This document shows, piece by piece, positions 60,601-64,000 of a stretch of DNA of 64,000 nucleotides. Numbering within the stretch: the first letter of the stretch is position 1; each line of letters starts with the position of its first letter. The stretch is from Blastomussa wellsi (Eukaryota > Cnidaria > Anthozoa > Scleractinia > Plerogyridae), in the NCBI GenBank assembly GCA_947652115.1, contig OX393570.1, positions 3,775,817 to 3,839,816 of the forward strand, given 5' to 3'. A program made the position numbers and the translations under genes. The notes beneath the pieces are model-generated. The model saw only the letters and a program-made list of their open reading frames with translations. It had not been told where the DNA came from and ran no database searches.

Positions 60601-61940
60601 CTGTGCACTATCATGCCATTATTACATGTGATTACAGGACTTTTTTGTAACAAAACCTGAGCTGGACATTGGAAACATCCATTGAACAGTATCAAGACGC
60701 CAAGTGGCAACTGAACATTTTTTCAGTTGCCAAATGAAAAAATCTGGTTGCCAAAAAGTGGTTCGTAAAACTTTTTGCCTCGCAGCCAAACAGAAAATCA
60801 TTGAGTTCTGAAAAATGTTTCTTTAGGACTCGCATGTATAAAGGCATTAAATTATTGTGTAGCTTACATTTCAGTTGAAAAGGAGTTTTCGTTGAATAGA
60901 CAGCTCTCTTAGTTTGAAGACTGACCACTAGGCAGTACAAAGCCTTCAAGAAGCGAGCAAGCTGCCACGTTGCTCTTTCCAGGCCACTTCCAAAAAAAAC
61001 TGCACCCACGGTCTGGCTGTTAGACAAGACCGCTGAAAATAGGGCGGCTGCTAAATGTCGATCAAGATACTGTGTCGTTTACAACGGTTGTGAAGGTCAT
61101 CTGTACGTTGTAAAAAATTAACACTAAGAATAGTTTTTGTTGTGGAATGTCAGGAGAGATTCAAATCCATTCAGATGTTACTGATCTGATATCAATAAAC
61201 CACAAACCTTTAGAATAGGAATAATTTGTCTCTGTAGTTTGATCTGTCATTGGTCACAGCACAGTTAACATAACAAAAGCCATAATCCAGATTCACAATT
61301 TAATAGACCAGAGAGCAGTACAAAGAACTGCTAAGAATGGAATCTCTCTGACATACCCTCATCTTTTTTCAGTCACTGTACTTGGCACTGCTTGACCCAA
61401 CTAATTCTGTAGAACTTTAAAGTTGAATCCAAGGCCCCAGTTCCAAACTAAGAAAAACTAACAGTTGTTTCATTGATGATGAAAAAGTGGCATTCAGGCA
61501 GGCTTTAGTCCGAAGATGGATGTCTGGTTGGGCGTCCACTTTTTGAGGAAATTAATTTGACTTGCTGTATTCAGTAAGTTTTTTAGCAAGTTGAAAAATT
61601 TCCACAGAACTGAATGTGCACACAACTGAAGAAATACAGTTAAATATGTGCCAATAGTTTGCCATCCTGATAGGGTGGAGTCAAACGTAATACAATTTTT
61701 TTAGCAAACCATTAGTGATTTGTTTTTATCCATTCAGGTGATGAAGTTATCTTGGATCATGTAGGTAACTTAAAAGGATCTCTTGAAGTTCAGAGCTCAA
61801 TTTTACAAGAAATTATCGACGAGGCAGAGCTGTTTAAGAAGAAAACATTGATTGAAAAGCTGTCATCTCACCTTGCAACCCTGCAAGAAAGACTGTCACC
61901 AAACTCTACTGAGATCGGACTTTCAAAGAAGAAAAGATAG
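48648..61940 (+). CDS. INTS6: Integrator complex subunit 6 (INTS6), complete, 19 exons
   Basis: A nuclear Integrator subunit that tethers PP2A to the complex and restrains RNA polymerase II during snRNA processing and promoter-proximal termination (known of the family). Exons: 48648-48758, 48844-48921, 49896-50045, 51232-51321, 51889-52069, 52571-52708, 53113-53284, 53646-53880, 54702-54854, 55575-55710, 56217-56311, 57030-57143, 57240-57319, 57931-58032, 58386-58434, 58697-58823, 59242-59381, 59829-60537, 61738-61940. They join to 1020 codons plus stop. A von Willebrand A domain fills residues 1 to about 240, with MIDAS residues DTSAS at 9-13 and TDGS at 129-132. PFDKYELEPSPL (exon 9) and PFGYLKAS (exon 10) are near-identical to vertebrate INTS6. 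The conserved C-terminal helical domain is in the last exon (DEVILDHV to AELFKKK). An extra ~90-residue Pro/Ser-rich segment (exons 6-8, residues 245-350) and a long basic disordered exon 18 explain the greater length (about 890 aa in human). Confidence 0.93.
50054..50635 (+). repeat. GTCATGGAAAA-type repeat followed by SINE family 2
   Basis: 50054-50350 is a further copy of the repeat at 11000-11290 and 27610-27884. It starts CAGGGTTGTGGAAAACCTGG and ends GTGTGTGAACTCTGA. It is followed at once by a SINE family 2 copy, 50355-50635. That has the head AAGTGTAGCCTAACGGTTTG, then TTTACTGCTGGGGTAACCCT and CATCCCATCCAGGGGGGAGT, ending GATGGGCCACTAGGCTCATA. Both lie in INTS6 intron 3, starting 9 bp after the donor. 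Confidence 0.65.
51397..51555. mobile_element. Palindromic MITE, family A copy 2
   Basis: TAGATTCCGTGTTGCTGTGC through TGATGACGTCAAAATGTGGT matches the left arm of the element at 18091-18252. The right arm (TTCTTACCACATTTTGATGT) is present, but its outer part is lost after CTGTGATCTATTTTA. The copy is decayed and lies in INTS6 intron 4, 75 bp after the donor. Confidence 0.65.
52330..52480. repeat. TCGAGACTCGATTCTCG-rich repeat patch
   Basis: Short self-inverse words built from TCTCGA/CTCGATTCTCG/TCGAGA recur about ten times in 150 bp. Both strands are open (ORFs in both directions), as expected from such words. It lies in INTS6 intron 5. It looks like a decayed palindromic repeat rather than a gene. 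Confidence 0.5.
53981..54436. mobile_element. ~456 bp near-perfect palindromic element in INTS6 intron 8
   Basis: Two arms of roughly 200 bp are inverted copies with very few differences. They run from AAAGTGCACCTAACCCCAAA through AACATGTTACACC, ACTTTTTATAGCATTTAAAA, CCGAGCACCGAAAGACCGAG and GGAATAGACCCA to a short centre near 54212. The outer ends (ACAGTTGTCC / GGACACTGT) pair more weakly. It starts 100 bp after the donor of exon 53646-53880. The same peptide appears in ORFs on opposite strands (LTPKYFFATIN), which is the palindrome translated twice. Confidence 0.85.
55200..55520 (-). repeat. Decayed SINE family 1-like segment
   Basis: GACACTGTGAATATCAAAGA, AAAAATTCCAACTGCCAGAA and, further on, CCACTGAAGAAAAATCCATT-TTATTGGCAG follow the same order as the minus-strand SINE at 30-304 (GGACACTG, AAAATCCCAACTGGCAGG, CCACCGAAGACAAATCCGTT-TTAGTGGCAG). 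The similarity is weak and the head is mostly lost. Confidence 0.45.
56398..56563. mobile_element. Palindromic MITE, family B copy 2
   Basis: It has the same order as 46632-46810: TGCACAAATCCCATAATACA, ACCCCCCAAAATTTTGCATA, TTTGCAATTTCTCCTGGGAC, CAAGGGAAATCTAAAACAAT, GGGGGTAGAAGTGGTGTATT, GGGATTGTGCAAG. Identity by eye is high. INTS6 intron 11, 87 bp after the donor. Confidence 0.75.
57498..57770. repeat. Inverted-repeat element with GCGATATTCCGC motif
   Basis: TTCAACAAATTGTCA at about 57498 pairs with TGACAATTTGTTGAA at about 57627. The following segment, GGCCTCGTCGGCTAAGTATC-AAGCGATATTCCGC and GCAGGATAATTGTTAAATAT, matches 6130-6178 closely, and in part 28450-28500. A multi-copy element sits in INTS6 intron 13. 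Confidence 0.55.
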
Positions 61941-63069
61941 CATTTGTTAAATAATATAGAATAACTGAATTAAGACATGCAAGATATTGTTGTTCATAGG
62001 TCTACAGCATCCATCTTGTTTTTTTGTCCTTGTTTTGATATGAAACAGAATTGACAGATGTCAGTTTTGATTGGTGAGTTGCATCAACTTTACAATTGAC
62101 TGTAAATTATAGCAAGCTAAAGCAAAAGTGGTTGTGATGTCATTTTGCAACCTTGTGCCAGTAAAATATTCTCACTTCTTTCATACCTGCATCAAAACTA
62201 CTGGTGCTTCAAAACATTTGAATAAATTAATGTCATGGCGTGTCAGTTGGAAAAGTTGCGTCCAGTACTTGGATTTTTTAGCGGTTTGTGTACAGTTTAA
62301 CCTTAACTTCTCAAGAAAACTTCAATGCATATTTGATGATAATATTTTTTGTAACGTTTTCACTTGGGATGAACAAAAAGATGAATAATAGTATTACTAA
62401 GACTTGCCGTTCATCAGCTGTCAATTAAATGGTCACACTTCTGAAGTGCATTTACAGACTTAAAACATGAGATTACTCCTTAATAGATTTTATTAGGATC
62501 CCATTCACAGACACTCCAGTATGCAGAACAAGATCTTTCTCAATCAAAAAGTAATTAGTAATACATAATGCATTTCATCACGAAACTTTCTCATGTGGTT
62601 TTGTAGTACTTCACAGTGTTTTGATAATCAAGCCGTTTGCTCCTTGCTAGAGTTATTTCCCATAGTTGTAAATGAAAATAAAGCTATCCGTTTTAATACC
62701 TTGTGTCTCCAAGGTAGAGTAGAGTCTGCATAGTGGTCCATCTTATCCTGGGTTTCTATAGCATGAAGCTATTCGGAGTATTTCTACTCCCCTTGGACAA
62801 GATGCCAGTACAGTGACAGATATAAATCTGAGTCTGGCAGTATTTAAACAAATGACTGCCTAGATACCAGTCGGGCACTCTAATTGACTGAACGTAAGGA
62901 GAACCCTTGGTGAGGTACATGTAGGTCTATTTACTATGGTGGGTTCATACATGACACACTCCTTGCATACTGCTAAGAAAAGCAATGTTGAAAGCATCAC
63001 AAGTGTGGTAAACATGAACAATGGCAAATTTTCAGCTCGGTGAATTATGACACAAGCATGGAACAAAGA

Positions 63070-63150
63070 AAAAATAAGTCCCCAACAGGATTGGAACCCA
63101 TGACCTCCCAGCTACCAGTTTGGCACCCTAATCATCTCATAGAACTCTCA
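63070..63150 (-). repeat. tRNA-like SINE head, family 3
   Basis: Read on the minus strand: TGATTAGGGTGCCAAACTGG, then TAGCTGGGAGGTCATGGGTT and CCAATCCTGTTGGGGAC. The B box GGTTCCAATCC fits GGTTCRANYCC, and the spacing resembles a tRNA. A related stretch (TACCAGTCGGGCACTCTAAT) is at about 62865. Confidence 0.5.
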
Positions 63151-63210
63151 CATACAACATATGTTGTATGTGATTTATATAACATTATAGGCAAACCTCA
63201 GAAAGTGACT

Positions 63211-63305
63211 ATAATTTGGTTTTATCAACTGGGTTGATAATGTCAATTGGCCACCGTAAAGAGATTCAAGAGCTGACGTTTCCAGCGTTAGCCCTTCGTC
63301 GGAGC
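63211..63305 (-). mobile_element. Penelope-like pLTR piece
   Basis: It matches 13310-13400 almost base for base (TATAATTTGGTTTTATCAAC, GATAATGTCAATTGGCCACC, GTAAAGAGATTCAAGAGCTG, TTAGCCCTTCGTCGGAGCGA). The hammerhead-like core CCGACGA and GAAACGTC are present. The stem II arm carries a C-to-G change next to GAAA. No coding part is attached within the window. Confidence 0.7.
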
Positions 63306-64000
63306 GACGACTCGAAGACCACAGAGGCATCAAAATAACACAAGTAAAACACAAGTTAAGTAATTTTTATTTGCATTGTTTTCCACACATAGAATTTAGG
63401 GCAATTTTTAAATTTTTCTCATACATTCTCTTACATTATGTCACGTAAATCACATACAACGTATGGCTGCCTGTGACCATATGAGCTACGAGAACTCTTG
63501 GTGTGCTAGGCCATGTACTAAGTTCATATGTTACACACCCTGCACACTTGTATTACAAGACCAACAATCTGGTTCCTTGTGAGTAGTACTCACAGAAACA
63601 AGTTCCCGGTTGCAATAAGCACCCTCCCTCGAGTTCCAAACATTAACAAGTACTATCCTAGTCTCTCAAGTCATCATATATCTTGCTAATAATTTTACTG
63701 GATAAGGGAGATGCAGCATTCAATAATGGTAAATGGAAAAGATGATTGCTTTTGGATCTCTTGGGCACCATCCCACATTGTCAGGAAGCAGAGGTTCTTT
63801 AATGTGAAACAGCTGGGCAATGCTTACCTGTCAAAATCCAGTGGCAGCACACAGGGAATTTAAAAGCAAATCATCCATTTAATGTTGTGTTACATTCCCT
63901 GGTAAATTTGTAATTTAGGCATCATCTGAAACAACTCTTCAGTGCTCGAAATTAATGGTTGCCCGAGACAACTAAAACTTTGTTTGGGCAACCAGTTTTT

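Larger units (their letters stand above)
61941..64000. other. INTS6 3' flank and intergenic repeats
   Basis: No further protein gene is recognised. Possible poly(A) signals AATAAA lie at about 62221 and 62677. A minus-strand SINE family 2 fragment lies at 62700-62830 (CTATTCGGAGTATTTCTACT-CCCCTTGGACAAGATGCCAG). A third tRNA-like SINE head, minus strand, is at 63070-63150, with B box GGTTCCAATCC. A PLE pLTR piece lies at 63211-63305. Confidence 0.6.

Noticed and set aside
1..64000. CRISPR array, bacterial operons or phage genes
   Set aside because: No regular spacer-repeat array and no prokaryotic gene organisation. Introns and repeats show animal nuclear DNA.

Overview
This 64 kb window is animal genomic DNA. 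Its genes are split into many short exons with GT-AG introns, it is AT-rich, and it carries several families of short interspersed repeats. No species can be proven from the sequence. The axonemal dynein, a single-exon orphan GPCR, the palindromic MITEs and the Penelope-like elements together suggest an early-branching metazoan, and I would guess an anthozoan cnidarian such as a stony coral (inference).

Layout, left to right. 1-6274: a tRNA-derived SINE, an intact single-exon rhodopsin-type GPCR gene (1182-2672, +) and a roughly 0.83 kb inverted-repeat element. 6275-35425 (+): the 3' part of a DNAH2-type axonemal dynein heavy chain. I joined 39 exons into one continuous frame of 1775 codons plus stop, running from AAA4 through the stalk and microtubule-binding domain to the natural C terminus. 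The N-terminal half is not visible. If the gene continues upstream of the window, the GPCR is nested in one of its introns. Dynein introns hold PLE fragments, TTAA-flanked MITEs, SINEs and tandem repeats.

35426-45442: a small gene cluster. NDUFA1 (complex I MWFE subunit, minus strand) lies 256 bp from a divergent rhodanese-domain gene (39222-41488, +). A second rhodanese gene (43800-45442, +) follows with the same two intron positions and phases, which indicates tandem duplication. All three products look mitochondrial or probably so.

48648-61940 (+): a complete Integrator complex subunit 6 gene (INTS6), reconstructed as 19 exons and 1020 codons plus stop. 61941-64000 holds the INTS6 3' flank, SINE fragments and a further Penelope-type repeat.

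The most interesting non-genic signal is a set of four Penelope-like pLTR pieces, two of them bounded by 11-13 bp direct repeats. They carry a conserved hammerhead-ribozyme-like fold. One piece is a 91 bp solo unit and another is a 254 bp inverted dimer. Exon boundaries were placed by hand from reading frame, splice consensus and remembered family sequence, so individual borders could be off by a few bases. The total frame of all four long genes closes without a stop.
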